Assembly: GCA_022818135.1 (NCBI GenBank)
Contig: JAFMSR010000005.1
Span: 37,545,996-37,609,995, forward strand
Direction: 5' to 3'
DNA length: 64,000 nt
Source: Saxidomus purpurata
Lineage: Eukaryota; Mollusca; Bivalvia; Venerida; Veneridae
Shown here: piece after piece, positions 46,931-59,790 of the stretch
How positions within the stretch are numbered: position 1 is the stretch's first letter
How the letters are laid out: each line of letters starts with the position of its first letter
Notes under the pieces: generated by a model
Seen by the model: the letters and a program-made list of their open reading frames with translations, nothing else
The model's database searches: none
What the model was told of the DNA's origin: nothing
Translations under genes and position numbers: made by a program

Positions 46931-48933
46931 GCGAATAATAAAGTGATAATGCATAAGTCAAATAAGGAAAAGCCACAATCTACTCTGTTTTGTAAAAATA
47001 ATTCAAGATCTAAGAGTAAAGCGAGCACGACTGGTGAATTGTTTTGTCGCTGATGAAGTCCTGTTGAGATACTAAAGAAATCCGAGTAAGTATTGCAATG
47101 TTGTCCACCAGAATAAAGACCGAACATATCGCTTTAAAAGTTCTAAGTTTCTTACCATCGAGCCCCATATGAAACAGTTTGTATTATAAAGCATTACGAG
47201 CTGCATGAAATATTCATAAATTAGAAGGCATGAGGTATTTACAGAGACCGTATGTAATAAAATGTACACCAGGTCTATATTTTGTCAGTATGTGTTTCAT
47301 CGTATGATTTAGATTGACAACGCTATTCAGCGACTAATTAGCAATTTTATTACCAGTGAAAATAAATATGCTATTACAGACATGTACTAATTGGCAATAA
47401 GGGTATAAAACTGATATTCGACAATGTAATTCAAAGTTTTGAATGTATACAACCCGAATGATTTTTTCATCAACAGTAATAGACGTTTCTAAACATTACA
47501 GTTCTGTGCTAGTTCTTTAACGTGTACAGATAATAGGGTTTCAGAAATGAAACAGTCTATTACAAGAAAAGTGTAATTACTTCCTATAAAGGGGCATACC
47601 CTACAACAAGGAGATTTCTTTCTCAAAATGTTTAAATTTGGCTAAATGAGCGTAAAATTATAAATATAATATTTTACAAGAAGAACATATACATATCGAT
47701 AAATGTATTTTTGTGCACAAAATGTCAATATAGTGACCATTTAAGTCAATTGCTATATACCCCAAAAACTAAGCCAAACAAAATTATGCTTTATTTGCAT
47801 AACAACACTTCTTATTTCATTAATTTTAGCAGTTATAACTGCTATTGTCGCAGAATCTTTTATTTTGGGGTAAGCTGAGTTTTACTTACGAATTACAATG
47901 TACTTATAGTATTACAAAATGTATTTTTCAAATACATCAATAGTCTTAGTGGTTGATTCTAACTTTGGTGATTTTTATAGTTATATGCTTTAATCGACTA
48001 AACCTTGCAAATATTTGACATGATAATGTTGTCAAGAATGCAGTAAAACGTTTGGTTTCCTTTCCATACAAATAAATAGTTCTACGCGAAGATAAGTAAA
48101 TACCGTTAATGGGACGTAAAACAGTGCGGAAGTGGACAGTGTAGGGTAACACATTCCTTTATTCATTCTTAAATACAGCAATTTGTCTCTGATAAAAGTT
48201 TTATTTAGTCAAATATCATCCGTAACAGAAATACAAATCGGATATTACACAAGTAAAATGAGGGATGGTTAGTAAATACAAATGACATTTTAAATGTCAT
48301 GTAAAATATAAATGGCATGGAAAAAAAGACAAGCAGAAAGCAGTAGATGTCATATTTACAGTTTGTATTATCCGAGAGTGTCGCTGGAAATAACAGGTCT
48401 CTATGCGTATGTAGACAGCATTTGTGACGGACATTCATCCGCCGCAGTAACCCCGTAGGAATTACCCCTGAAAGGTCGCTTATATCCCAGCAAATAAATG
48501 CAAATATAAAATTAATAATGTCTTTTAATATTCTGATGAATCATTGAATGAATAGTTTTTCTCTTACCTAATTATTCAAAAGCACTTAGTTTCCAGATTG
48601 ATTATCCCGTTGCCCATCTCGCAAGAGCGGTACAAGTAAACGAACGCCATGCCTTTTGCGGATGAATTAGAAACACTTTGCCCCATAGACCTAATAATCT
48701 GTTTTTGTAAATAATCACATTCAGTGGGACTCGGAACCAAGAGTTTTGAGCTGACCTCCCTTTTATCACTGTCCCTTTAACAAAGGCAAATAGAAAACTG
48801 TTGATATCTACATGAAGTGTAACGAATCTGATGTCATGCCGATTTCAGAGCACTTTTTGAACTTCCTAAATTTGGTAATCGATATATATTCATTCGGCGT
48901 ATTACCAGTCCATTTCTGGCGTCCGATTTAGAC
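46931..48933. other. region upstream of the lectin gene; nothing recognised
   Basis: AT-rich. It must hold the lectin promoter near 48850-48930, but no clear TATA box was identified. A CTGATGA...GAAA coincidence at 47052 was rejected as a ribozyme. Confidence 0.35.
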
Positions 48934-49222
48934 ATGAAGGTTTCTTTTTTTCATGTCTGTCTGTGCTTATTCGTCCGGTTTGTATTTTCAGACGTGTTTT
49001 CTAAACATTTCCGAGAACAGTACGGCTTTGCTGACACAGGGAGATCAGTTATATCTTCAGCAAGGTTATCCAGTACTTTCAATTGCGTCAATCAGTGCTT
49101 AAATAAGCATGGTTGCGTCGCTGTCGTGTATCACAGTACCAGTAAAATATGTTCGTTACTAAACTCGAGCGACACACTGACGTCAACTACAGACCAAGGA
49201 TATTCATACACATATGTTGGAG
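48934..49222 (+). CDS. secreted PAN/C-type lectin protein, exon 1 (signal peptide, PAN-like domain)
   Basis: First of four exons of a complete 222-residue protein. The ATG at 48934 opens a signal peptide (residues 1 to about 19-23). A PAN/apple-like module follows, with cysteines at 51, 55, 61 and 73 (NCVNQCLNKHGCVAVVYH) in the usual C-x3-C ... C ... C order. The exon ends GGAG|gtaaac in phase 1, and the ORF track's extra four residues are intron. The protein should be secreted. The PAN plus C-type lectin combination is frequent in molluscan immune-type lectins (established for the families), but its ligand is unknown. Confidence 0.85.
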
Positions 49223-50536
49223 GTAAACGTTATTAATTTTGCGACAATTTTTTATGATGTTGTTGTTGTTTATTTAAAACTTCTTTGTGTACACGCAGTT
49301 CTTTTCTTTACAGCTTTTATATATAGACAGTAAGTACAGCCTCTCCGAGGTGTGTAAAGGAATCAATGCATCGGCTACAAATTAGTTTTCTGACACAATT
49401 AGCAAACTTATATCGTATTTTTATATAAGGAAATGTTGTATCTATTATGAAGTTCAACGCAATCTATTTTACAATATAAATTGTTTTCTGTCTGCTAACA
49501 TAGAGGTCGATTTGGTAGTCTGCAATTAATTATAATGTTTATTAACATCTAGCGGACGCCTACAGTGAATGTGAATATATATGTGATCATAATTATATAA
49601 ATGTAAAAGCATTAACATTACAACATAATATTTTACATAAACAATGTACGCCAGATTTTAGCTGGGATTTCCGTAAACGCATTTTTGCTCATCTTCCTAC
49701 AGAGTGGAAGGTCCAAAATCACTTTATGTTTCAAATGTAGTGATTTTACATGTCATTTACAAACTATTTAACGGTGAAAACTGCTTTAAGTTTGGCTCAA
49801 CCTTAATCAGTAATAATTATTATCAACGAAAGACGAGTTCGAGGCCGAAAGAGTATATTTTATCAAGTATTGCCTTAATTTGTCTGCATGTCGTGGAAAT
49901 TTTAATTGGATACAGAGTATTGCATCTATAGCATTGCAAGATGATGTAGTGCGGTGCACTCGGGACCTCTACAATTTTGTTTGAAATACCCATACAAAAA
50001 AGATATAATGCGCCGTCATGTTAAAATTAGTTAAGATCAATGTTAAGAACGTCGACACAACAGCTAGTTACTGCGTTTAATGTTTCTTTCATATCATAGT
50101 GTAATTTCCTGTTCCAGTTTTCCCTTATACCCGTTTATTTTTAATACACGATACAATGGCTAATGGTACGAGTGTCTCGATAAAAAATTACGTTTTGATT
50201 GAAAAGAGACAAAATACAGAAAATGCGTATGCATGATGGTTTGAACAATTTGAATAAGAACGATACGTAGCCTGACTTTGTAATACAGAAACGATCATTT
50301 AAAATGAGTCATGAAAATAAAATAAATCCTTTTCTGTTCTCACTTCAACTTCAAGATGTTGCGGTGAATATTTCTAATGTAATGGTAGTTTTCTTGGAAT
50401 TTCTGAAACGGGCCTCAGGCATGTACGTGCTTTTTATATGTTAATGGCTACACATAAATCCTTATGATCAAGAGTTAAAATTTGAACTAAATCTTTAAAA
50501 AAAACATACTAACGGAAGAATTTCCATTCATTTCAG

Positions 50537-50619
50537 TTCACTGTTCACCTGGCTGGGTCGAGTTTGAAGGATCCTGTTACTTGTTCGGAAATGAAGCATT
50601 GTCGTGGTCCGGTTCAATG
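50537..50619 (+). CDS. PAN/C-type lectin protein, exon 2 (start of lectin domain)
   Basis: The acceptor attcatttcag and the donor ATG|gtaaga bound 83 nt, phase 1 to phase 0, residues 97-124. It encodes HCSPGWVEFEGSCYLF with cysteines at 99 and 110, the opening pair of long-form C-type lectin domains, then W120. Confidence 0.88.
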
Positions 50620-50727
50620 GTAAGAGACCAGTAACTATTTCATACTAATTGCAAAGAACATGTACAGCCATTAACCATTTTTTTAATTTCTTACGAAATG
50701 AAATGATGATAGTGAGAAAGCACAGTT

Positions 50728-51234
50728 CTATTTTATATATATAGATAATCCAAGATGACATAAATATTGCTTAATGTTTTCTAGCCATTGTGATTTGAAA
50801 CTATTATTTAAATGAAAATTATAGATTACAGAGTATGTTTTTGCTGTCAATTTAGTAGTTTTATCGCTATCTATGTTTTCAAGTATCCGTGCCCAATAAG
50901 CAATGACTCTATGATTTATATCAACTGCTAAAGGTGTTATTCCTAATTCTCCGTAAATCATGTAAGAGGGTGTAGATTTCTTTAAGTTAAATATGTATTT
51001 ATAAAATTTCAATTGCACTCTTTCGAGTATTTCCATGTTACTAAATCCCCAAATTTCACTACCATTCCACTGACTTGAATGGACGATTGCAGTGTTTTCA
51101 ACAATATCAAAACTTATTCGATGAATTATGCAATGGCCGAAATGGATCATCACGTGTCCAATGGTTGGCCTGGTTTGCACAAAAGAACACGTGGGTTTGT
51201 TTGTGACACTGCTTGTGAGCAATTGACCTAGCAA
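50728..51234 (-). mobile_element. LINE fragment (reverse-transcriptase C-terminal region) in lectin intron 2
   Basis: A minus-strand frame of 168 codons carries EIWGFSNMEILERVQLKFYK and PSYMIYGELGITPLAVDI, a segment seen between the reverse transcriptase and the 3' end of many animal non-LTR elements. No catalytic domain remains. Inserted antisense to the lectin gene. Confidence 0.78.
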
Positions 51235-51682
51235 TGAAAAACACTAATCACTTAACAATAGCCTTAGGTAAGCTTTAAAATTTATCCTAAAAACGGAACG
51301 GTCCTTCAATGAAACTTCATTGTCCGCTTCATTATCAAGAGGAGATGCGAATATTATCAGCATGTTCAAGATTAATGATTTGTCAAGGCGTTATGCACTT
51401 TGAGGTCAGAGATCTTGGAATACTACATATACGCACATATTCATGTCCGGATAAATCTCTATGTCAGTAAGTATGTCGAATAAGATTTTCGTGTTCAGAC
51501 TGAAACTCTGTTAAACATTGAAGGATTTTACAATGAAGTGCCGTCGTGCGCAATTACCCTGTCCTCACCTAGAAGGCAAGGTCACAGACTATGTGACACC
51601 ACTTCGGCGGCATTCGTCACTTATGAGTTACAGCTCCTGTTGGAAAAGTCTATCTAATCTCTGAACAAATAAAACATTATGC

Positions 51683-51702
51683 ATCTCTCTCTCTCTCTCT
51701 CT
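51683..51702. repeat. (CT)n microsatellite
   Basis: Ten CT units in lectin intron 2. Confidence 0.9.
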
Positions 51703-52021
51703 ATTTTGATTCCATCTGGACTTAGTCTCAAGAGCGATCAATGTAAGATGTAAAAGCTTGTTTCGCCATCGAGAGCTACATAGATATGTTAGCACAATGT
51801 TTCAAGAACTTGGAAGATTGAGTATTAAAAACAAACATATTATTAGATTTTCTTGAGTACAAAAGGCAGTGCCGGTGTTCCGTAGAAATACATACAGTTA
51901 TGGTTTAAAGGAATTAAAAACTTAAGTTGGATAAATTCTTCCTGCTAATTATATTTTCAATAATGACAAGTGACATCTGTAGTTATAAATTATTTTGAAG
52001 CAATGCATATTTATTTTACAG

Positions 52022-52103
52022 GAGTTCTGTAATGCGAAAGGGGCTATATTAGTTGAAATCGAGACGGCGGCAGAAACCGCTTTCATACAGGGAACACTTA
52101 CAA
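52022..52103 (+). CDS. PAN/C-type lectin protein, exon 3
   Basis: The acceptor tttattttacag and the donor ACAA|gtatgt bound 82 nt, phase 0 to phase 1, residues 125-151. It encodes FCNAKGAILVEIETAAE, the second helix of the lectin fold with C127, which should pair with C219. Confidence 0.88.
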
Positions 52104-52304
52104 GTATGTTTTTCTATTGCTGACCCCATGTTAATAATTTTTAAGGCCTCTCCCTGCGAAGAGAGCCTTAAAGCTTTCTTTGATTAAATTGTGTATCCGA
52201 CTGCAATTTGGCTGGCTCGTTATGTACTTGATACAAGATTAGTGAGTGATTCATTAAGGTGAAATTTCAGTTTAGAACAGGTTTTTGTTTTATTTTATTT
52301 TAAG

Positions 52305-52519
52305 ATCAAAAGAACTGGATAGGTCTGACTGACATTGACAAAGAGGGTGAATGGGTATGGTCAAGCACAGGCTTGGAGGCAACATACAAAGACTTTTATC
52401 CTGGGCAACCTAACAATGGACTTGCGTCAAACTGTGGATCAATATGGAAAGAATACAACATTCAGTGGGTTGATGAACCATGTCACTACAAGTTTTTCCC
52501 AATCTGTGAGCAATCGTAA
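52305..52519 (+). CDS. PAN/C-type lectin protein, exon 4 (ligand-loop and end)
   Basis: After the acceptor ttttattttaag the frame runs from N152 to a TAA at 52517-52519. It encodes NWIGLTD (WIGL motif), QPN at 186-188 in place of EPN or QPD, C195, WVDEPC at 206-211 in place of WND, and C219 near the C-terminus. The residues keep the calcium-site position partly: Pro187 and Asp208 are present. Sugar preference cannot be read from QPN. The stop overlaps a strong donor-like sequence (TC|gtaagttt), so an alternative spliced tail is possible, but PICEQS-stop is a natural family ending. Confidence 0.9.
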
Positions 52520-53212
52520 GTTTTCTTTGTGTTTGATTGGTCCAGTAGGTAAAGTTCACTACATTTCTAAACTAATTCTAAAATCTCTATATGATAATTT
52601 TTAAAATATGATTTTGTGTTAATGGACATACTTTTACCAGGGTTTTGTTTATCTATAACAAGCATTTTGACACGTGGAAAATAGTGTGCAAATAGTCCAC
52701 GTGTTTATATAATCTTAACATTATTACACAAGGCAAGACCTTTTAAAGTTCGCTCGGCCGCTCAGTTCATAGGGTTCTGTTTTGATCACAGTTCATTTCT
52801 GCTACTTTCGTTCTGTCGTTAGTCGGCAAAGTCACAACGACTAAACATTTTAATATGTGTCCTTGTTTCATTCTGTCATTCTGTAACCCGTCTTTATTTT
52901 CAGCGATATTTAGTTGTGCTGTCATCCCCGACAAAACGTCATTTTAAATTTATCGTTGTGTCATTCTGCCATTATGCCTAAGACGTTTTGTTTTGTTTTT
53001 CAATTTCGGTTGCCCCAGTCACAATGAAATTGTAGAATGAGGATGTAAACGGCTAGAGCAGGGGAGAATAATTAGAAAAGGTCTTTCACCCAAACGGAGC
53101 AGCTCAATACTCGTCTTTTTCAAACCCGGTCTAGAGCATATGCACAGTAGCAAGTGATGAATCTTTATTTCACAAGTATTATTACAATGTATAGTAATGT
53201 TAATATGACGAA
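52520..53212. other. 3' flank of the lectin gene
   Basis: Presumably contains the 3'UTR. No element recognised. Confidence 0.4.
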
Positions 53213-56200
53213 GTCATATATCAGATTTTTTTTATAATTTATTTTCAATTGTACATGTACAGCAATTAGATGAGATATTGTGTATCACATCCCAACAATA
53301 GATTATATTCTTCTATGAGTGGAATACCCTTTTTAACTCTAATCCTGCTGCATTTCTACAATGGACTGATTCCATTACCCTTAGATGTTCGAGATAGACT
53401 TTATTAGAATTTTACTTTATAAGAGTTTTAATATATACAAAGCATGCAGTGCAGATCATGATCAGACTGTATGGATGTCATAGTCAATCATAATTTGAAT
53501 TGGTCGCAAGGACAGAAGCATTTCTCAATAGCAGGATAAGAGTTAATTATATAATATAACTCATAATTCTTTTCCTATAAACTCATTCTATGTACATCTG
53601 ATTCTATAATAGTTCATCAATGTAGAGAACATTAAAATATTGTTGTGTGTAAATCAATTTGTACTATAAATTTATTCGCCATACACATTTTTGATAGAAC
53701 AGAAACTATGGAAGAAGAAAAAATTGAAAACAATAGTTAACCTATTAAAAGGCAAGGTTGGTTAGTGTGAAACAATTTCGTCCTTACTGGGAAAGAAAAT
53801 AAAGTCAATCTCCTAAAATAAGAAATTAAATTCATCATATTATCTAAGGTGGAAAATGGAGAGAGACTAAGGAGATATAAAAAACAACATATATTAGAGA
53901 CCAACGAGAACCAGAGACCACCTATACCTGACCATTAGAGTCTGTGTATTACTGACTACTGGAGAGTGCCGCAGACATACCCCAGGTTCTTTCATATTGA
54001 TCAAGTCTTTGCTTTTTAACAGCATTGAACTTTTCCATTTGAAACAATAAAGCTTTTTTTTCTTGAGTGTAGTTATATCAAGTAGGACTGAGTTCATCTT
54101 GCACTGATATATATAATGTTTTGCAGCTAGTATTACATTGTTTATGACTACACGAAGGTCAATACATCCAAATAATAATCATCTGTTTTTTGAGAGATAC
54201 ATTGACAAATGGGCAAACTTGATATTTCCATGTTTCTAGATTGTGCCAAAATGTTTTAACTTTTCTACATTCCCAGAATAAATGAACCAATGTTTCAGCA
54301 TTTGAATCAAGAATTTTATGTATGGTTTTATATTGAAACCACTGAAGTTTTGTATCTCTGGTTATCTTAAAAACCATACTACTGTAAACTGGTTTCCCAT
54401 TTAGTTTTACATTTCGGATAAACCTTGCTCAGCACAAAATTATCATAAATTTGCCTGCATCCTTTTACATTTGACATAATCAAATGTGTAGTTAAGTTAA
54501 TGTAAATATAATTGGGTAGCTTAATTGCTTTGTGTACAATATTCAATTTGTCTAGGAAGTCCCCTTATGTACTGTATTATGCTTTGATACTGTAAGAAAT
54601 TAGTATTTACATTATATATTTCTTTGAAAATTTGAAGAGAATATAGAGACCCATTATTGTTAATAAAATCATTGACAGAGTTCACTCCCTTGTCAATATA
54701 GTTTGACTAACAGAATGGTTTTCCTCCAATTCTGAAACACTCATTATGCCAGACTGGTAAACACAGGAATTCTTCCCATTTACACAGGCTTAAAGCTTAT
54801 GAAATTCTTCCAAACCCCCTTCCAGAAATCATTTTTCACTTTATCTAAATGCTTTACAATAAAATGGCAACCAAATGATTGAAAATTTTGTATAAAAGGA
54901 CAAATTTCTTTTACTAACATATAGTATTTCCAATTAGCGTTACTTAATCTTCTAACTCATGTGATATGTAGTGACTGAATGAATTTCTCAATATCCAGCA
55001 TTCTCAAGCCTCCCCAAAAGTAATCTTATGAAATTACTTTTCTTTTGACTTTATCTGGTCCACTATTCCGAAGAAACTTATAACATAAATTATTTAACTC
55101 TTTTATGATTTCTGCCCTAGGAAATGGTAGTGTTAAAAATAAATGTACTAATTTTGCCATTGCCATTGATTTAATAATAGTACTATTTCCAATGGGAGTT
55201 AGTATTCTTTGATTCCATACTATAAATAGACGCTTTATTTCTCTATTTTGCTTGAATAGCTTAACTATTCCATTCTATTAAGCTCTACTGAAAACTGTAT
55301 TCCTGGTAGAATAAGTTTTTATTCTTCCCATGTTATACCCAAGTCTGGACACATTATAATTCCACAACCCTTTCTAGATCCAATCCAAATTGCCTTTGTT
55401 TTTTCTACATTTATTCTCAGTCCTGAAATTTCCCCATGGAATTGAAAAATTTTCTGAGTGATTTTTCTAATCCATCTAGCATTAATGTTTTATCATCCGT
55501 ATACTGTGATATTAAATGCTCAATACCATTTATTTTGATTCCGTTTATGTCTTTATCCTTTTTTATTAAAAGAGCTAGAATTTCTGCACAAAGAATGAAC
55601 AGGTAGGGAGACAGTGGGTCACCTTGTCTACATCCCCGCTGTATATAAAACCAGTCAGACATATGACCATTGATAATTACACTTGATTGAATATTATTAT
55701 AAAACGTTTTAATCAATTTTATTATATCGTCCCCGATATTGAGAATATTCATAACTTTATACATGAAAGACCAAGAAATAGAATCAAAAGCAGATTTAAA
55801 ATCAATCAGTAATAGCATTGCTGGAACATCATAGTGTTCTGTATAAGTCATCATATCATATACAAGTCTTGTATTATTTCCTATAAATCTACCTGCTAAA
55901 ACATTTTGATCTTCACTGATTATATGATTTAAAACTTTTTTTAATCTATTTGCTATACTGGCTGAGGCAATTTTATATGAAACATTTAAAAGTGAGATGG
56001 GTCTCCAATTTTTAAGAAGCAGTTTATCTTACAAGTTATTATTCCTTGCTTTTGTGTATTGGACAATTCCCCGATATCAAATGCATAGTTCATAGACCTA
56101 AGTAAGAAGATGCCAATATCTAACAAGAAAAATTAAAAAAAATGATGCAGTGAAACTGCTACTAACAGGTGAAGAGTTGTTCGACATGTTTTTCAAACTA

Positions 56201-56515
56201 GATAAGATTTCTTCAAGTGTCAGTTTCCCTTCTAAAGATTCTTTCTGAAGCTCTGTTAGTTTTCTAAGTTTACTGTTTTCTAATAATGGATTTAAATCTT
56301 CATCTCTAGTCTCCCTTAAACTATAATGATTTGAAATGGTACATTGTTTCCGATAGTATTTTGTCCAGATCTTTTAATAATTGACCTGTTTTTGAATACA
56401 AGCTATTCATAGACTTTGAAACAAAATTTCTATTTTCAAGGTTACAAAAATATTTAGACGGTCTTTCTCCTTCTAAACCCATTTGGCACGTGACCTTAGG
56501 TCATATATCAGATTT
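53213..56515 (-). mobile_element. 5'-truncated LINE with 16-bp target-site duplication
   Basis: The 16-mer gtcatatatcagattt occurs at 53213-53228 and 56500-56515. Between them a minus-strand element runs from a frame starting GLEGERPSKYFCNLENRN near 56480, through reverse-transcriptase blocks (FKSAFDSISW, GCRQGDPLSPYLFILC, and a QYTDD in place of YADD near 55480-55500), to a zinc-finger-like HLFWEC region at 54159-54377, and ends in a short A-run (T on plus) at 53229. The truncated 5' end and long target duplication fit target-primed reverse transcription. The blocks look L1/Tx1-like. Several stops make it inactive. Confidence 0.88.
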
Positions 56516-57019
56516 AGTACCTGTAGTTGATAGCGCGATGATTTGAAAAAGCAGTACCAGCTATTCTATTCACACAGGCGCCGCAGTGAGCGTCGGCGAT
56601 ACATCTTGATAAATAATCTCAAAAATTGATGCCTATATATATCTAAAACTCCCCACGTATCTTCTGTGTAAATAAACAATGTCATAGCGTGACCTTTAAG
56701 CTACAGACCTGTGCTTTGCGCCTGACACGCCGTCCATCGCGGTGAACAAGTCAATTCCAAATCTTTCAATGCATGAAGCATGACATACACCAAACTGCCA
56801 AATGTACAACTATGTCGAGCCGTCGCCAGTTGAATTGACCAAAATGGACACAGAAGACCTTGTCCGAGCTGTGACTTCCTCGAGCATTGTAAGATTTTGA
56901 ATTGACTTTGGGCAATTGCTAACTACAATGGGATGACATGTCGCACTTTCGATTTTGTCAGGGCTGTAACATCCTCAAACATCGAAAGAATTTGAATCGA
57001 CCATTTACATTGTACAAGA

Positions 57020-58110
57020 CAATGAGATGGCGCGTCACCTACAAGATCCTATTTCCATCAATTTGTAGCAATTGCGGGCTCGATATGGTGTCCATGGGCA
57101 TCTAGTTTTTGTCCCCTTTTTGACTTAGAAAATACAGAATAAAGTGCTATCTCCTAATCTTAACCAGGTGTTGTTCAGAAATCTTACACATAGCTTCTTG
57201 GTCAATAAAATGGACATACTATCATGTCCTATAACTCTTGTATGGGTCTTGGCCACATTTTGCTGCCTTTTGAAATTATGAGCGATCCAAAGGAAATGAG
57301 AATTCTAGGCCCGACAATACCCTATGTCAAGAAGGTCACCTGGTCCGCTCTCTCGCGAGCCTTGTTACATCAGTTTCTTCTGAAATAAATTCCTCCATTA
57401 AACGTCTGCTCATCGAAAGGCACAATACACCACACGTGTGCATGAGTTAATCTAGTTGTGAAATTGGTACCATTATACATGCTGCTGACACTTCTGGTAC
57501 GATACACAATGGTGTTTTAAAAGCAAATATTTTAAATTGAAAGGATTTTTTTCCAGATAGGAATAAACCAAATTAGCCTTAGAATATGAGTGTATTGGTT
57601 AGCTACTAATTAAACTGTTACTTCTTGGCTGGCCCAGAGTCCGGTGCTTTTCCTTTCCTTAAACGCCACCGGCTTCAGCGAAATGTGGTGATTGATAAAG
57701 GCTATTTCACTGGAAATGCGGATTTTAAGTGGCAGGTTGCAGGGTCTTAACTTACCAGTTATACAGGTCAACTGCACTCTTAATAAATGCTAGTCGGTCC
57801 TTGCTTGTAGCACGAGTAAGTCTTAGAAAATGTGTTTATAATATATGTCAACTTAATAGGTATTTTTTCTACATAATTATTTAAACAATTATGTTGCAGA
57901 TCCACAAGTTGCCCAGATGCAGTACCGTTCAGGTAGAGGAAATTATGGCCGATTGAAAATGGACGCACATATGTTGATGTGTATGTTGCTATTACTTTGG
58001 ACTAGACTGTTCTGTGTTTCCCTGCGTGCGAACGACACACATTTCAAGATGTTTATACATTCAGATTCTTCGTTTTATGAAAATAAATAAATAACACTTT
58101 ACTCTGTGAA
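57020..58110. repeat. composite repeat block, partner of 42290-44380
   Basis: Colinear with the 42-44 kb block (see there). It contains about 430 bp (57381-57805) that the other copy lacks. Further upstream (56880-57040) there are two degenerate units with gagctgtgac/gggctgtaac. Confidence 0.65.
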
Positions 58111-58161
58111 CTATTTTTAGGATTTGTGCAAAACTGAACTAAACATAAAATATATAACCAT

Positions 58162-58204
58162 TTGTGTGCGTGCGTGCGTGCGTGTTCGTGCGTGCGTTCG
58201 TGAG
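58162..58204. repeat. (TGCG)n microsatellite
   Basis: Tandem gcgtgcgtgcgtgcg with minor interruptions. Confidence 0.9.
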
Positions 58205-58654
58205 TCCGTATGACACTGAGTACAACTATAAGTCATAACAACAATGAATTGGATTTCAAAAGAAGACTTGTGGACTTCCCTAGTAGCCGTTTCATTTTAT
58301 TTTTTTGTTTTGAAATTGTGTGGTATCAATGTTTTTTTGACATATTTATAATCATCTCTATTTTTTGGCTGTTAATAGCCTCTGCCGACCGTGGCATTTC
58401 TCCCCTTGTGACCCCAAGTTTCTTTATTTGTTCCTTTTTGTTTATCCGTCAATAATATGTCTTTTTTATATGTAAAATTAACATTTTACATAACCAGGCA
58501 GTGGATATATGAAATGAAACATTTAAAACTTACAACGGGAAACTGGTTTCTTGTGTACAATTCCTGTGATAATTTGCAAAATATGAAAGACATTGAACAG
58601 GCAAATTAGAGTAAAGGAAACATTTTATCTGTTTTTATATCACATTTTATTTTT

Positions 58655-59790
58655 AGCTCACCTGAGCACGAAGTGCTCAAAGGTGAGCTATTGTGATCGC
58701 CTTGTGTCCGTCGTCTGTCTGTCTGTCCGTCGTCTGTCCACACATAACATTGTGTATGCAATAGAGGCTGCACTTTTCACTGGATCTTCATGAAACTTGG
58801 TCAGTATGACTGCCTTGATGAAATCTAGGTCGAGTGCGAACATAGGTTATCTAGGATTAAAAACTATGTCACGAGGTCAATTCATAGAAAATCCTTGTGT
58901 ATGCTATAGAGGTTGCATTTTTCATTAGACCTTCATGAAACTTGGTCAGTATGATTGCCTTGATGAAATTTAGGTCGAGTTTGAACATGAGTTATCTAGG
59001 ATCACAAACTATGTCACGGGGTCAAGTCATAGAAAAACCTTGTGTTTGCTAAAGGTTGCATTTTTCATTGGATCTTCATGAAACTTGCTCAGTATGATTG
59101 CCTTGATAAAATATAGGTCGAGTTCGAACATTGGTTATCTAGGGTCAACAACTAGGTCACGGGGTCAAATCATAGAAAAACCTTATGCATGCAATAGAGG
59201 TTGCGTTTTTCATTGGATCTTCATGAAACTTGGTCAGTATAATTGTCTTGATGAAATCTATGTTGAGTTTGAACATGGGTTATCTAGCATCAAAAACTAG
59301 GTCACGGGGTCAAATCATAGAAAAACCTTGTGTATGCTACAGAGGTTACTTTTTTCATTGGACCTTCATGAAACTTGGTCAGTATGATTGCATTGATGAA
59401 ATCTAAGTCGAGTTTGAACATGGGTCATCTAGGGTCAAAAACTAGATCACGGGGTAAAATTGTAGAAAAACCATGTGTATGCATTAGAGGTTGCATTTTT
59501 CGTTCTATCTTTATGAAACTTGGTCAGTATGATTGTCTTGATGAAATTTAGGTTGAGTATGAACACGGGTAATCTGAAGCCAAAAACTAGGTCACCTGGT
59601 TAAAAACCTTGTGTTTGCCATACTGGTGACATTTACAACCCAATCATCATGCAAATTGGTCAAAAGGTTTACCTTGTCAAGGTCATACAGAATGTTTAAG
59701 TTTATGATATTTAGTTTAGGGTTGAATTTTGGTCACATATTGTCGTAAGTCCCAGGTGAACAATATAGGACCATCTTGGCCCTCTTGTTT
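58655..59790. repeat. dispersed element with a 145-bp tandem array (six and a half units)
   Basis: It begins agctcacctgagcacgaag with the inverse aaggtgagct 20 bp later, and ends ccatcttggccctcttgttt. Internal units carrying tcatgaaacttggtcagtat start near 58791, 58936, 59079, 59224, 59369 and 59514, 143-145 bp apart, with a worn seventh at about 59650. Units also contain ggtcacggggtcaaatcata. The open frames are by-products. Mobile-element family with embedded tandem repeats (inference). Confidence 0.9.

Noticed and set aside
47050..47090. CTGATGA followed by GAAA on the plus strand, like a hammerhead
   Set aside because: The bases between them cannot form helix II, and the flanks do not pair as helix I.
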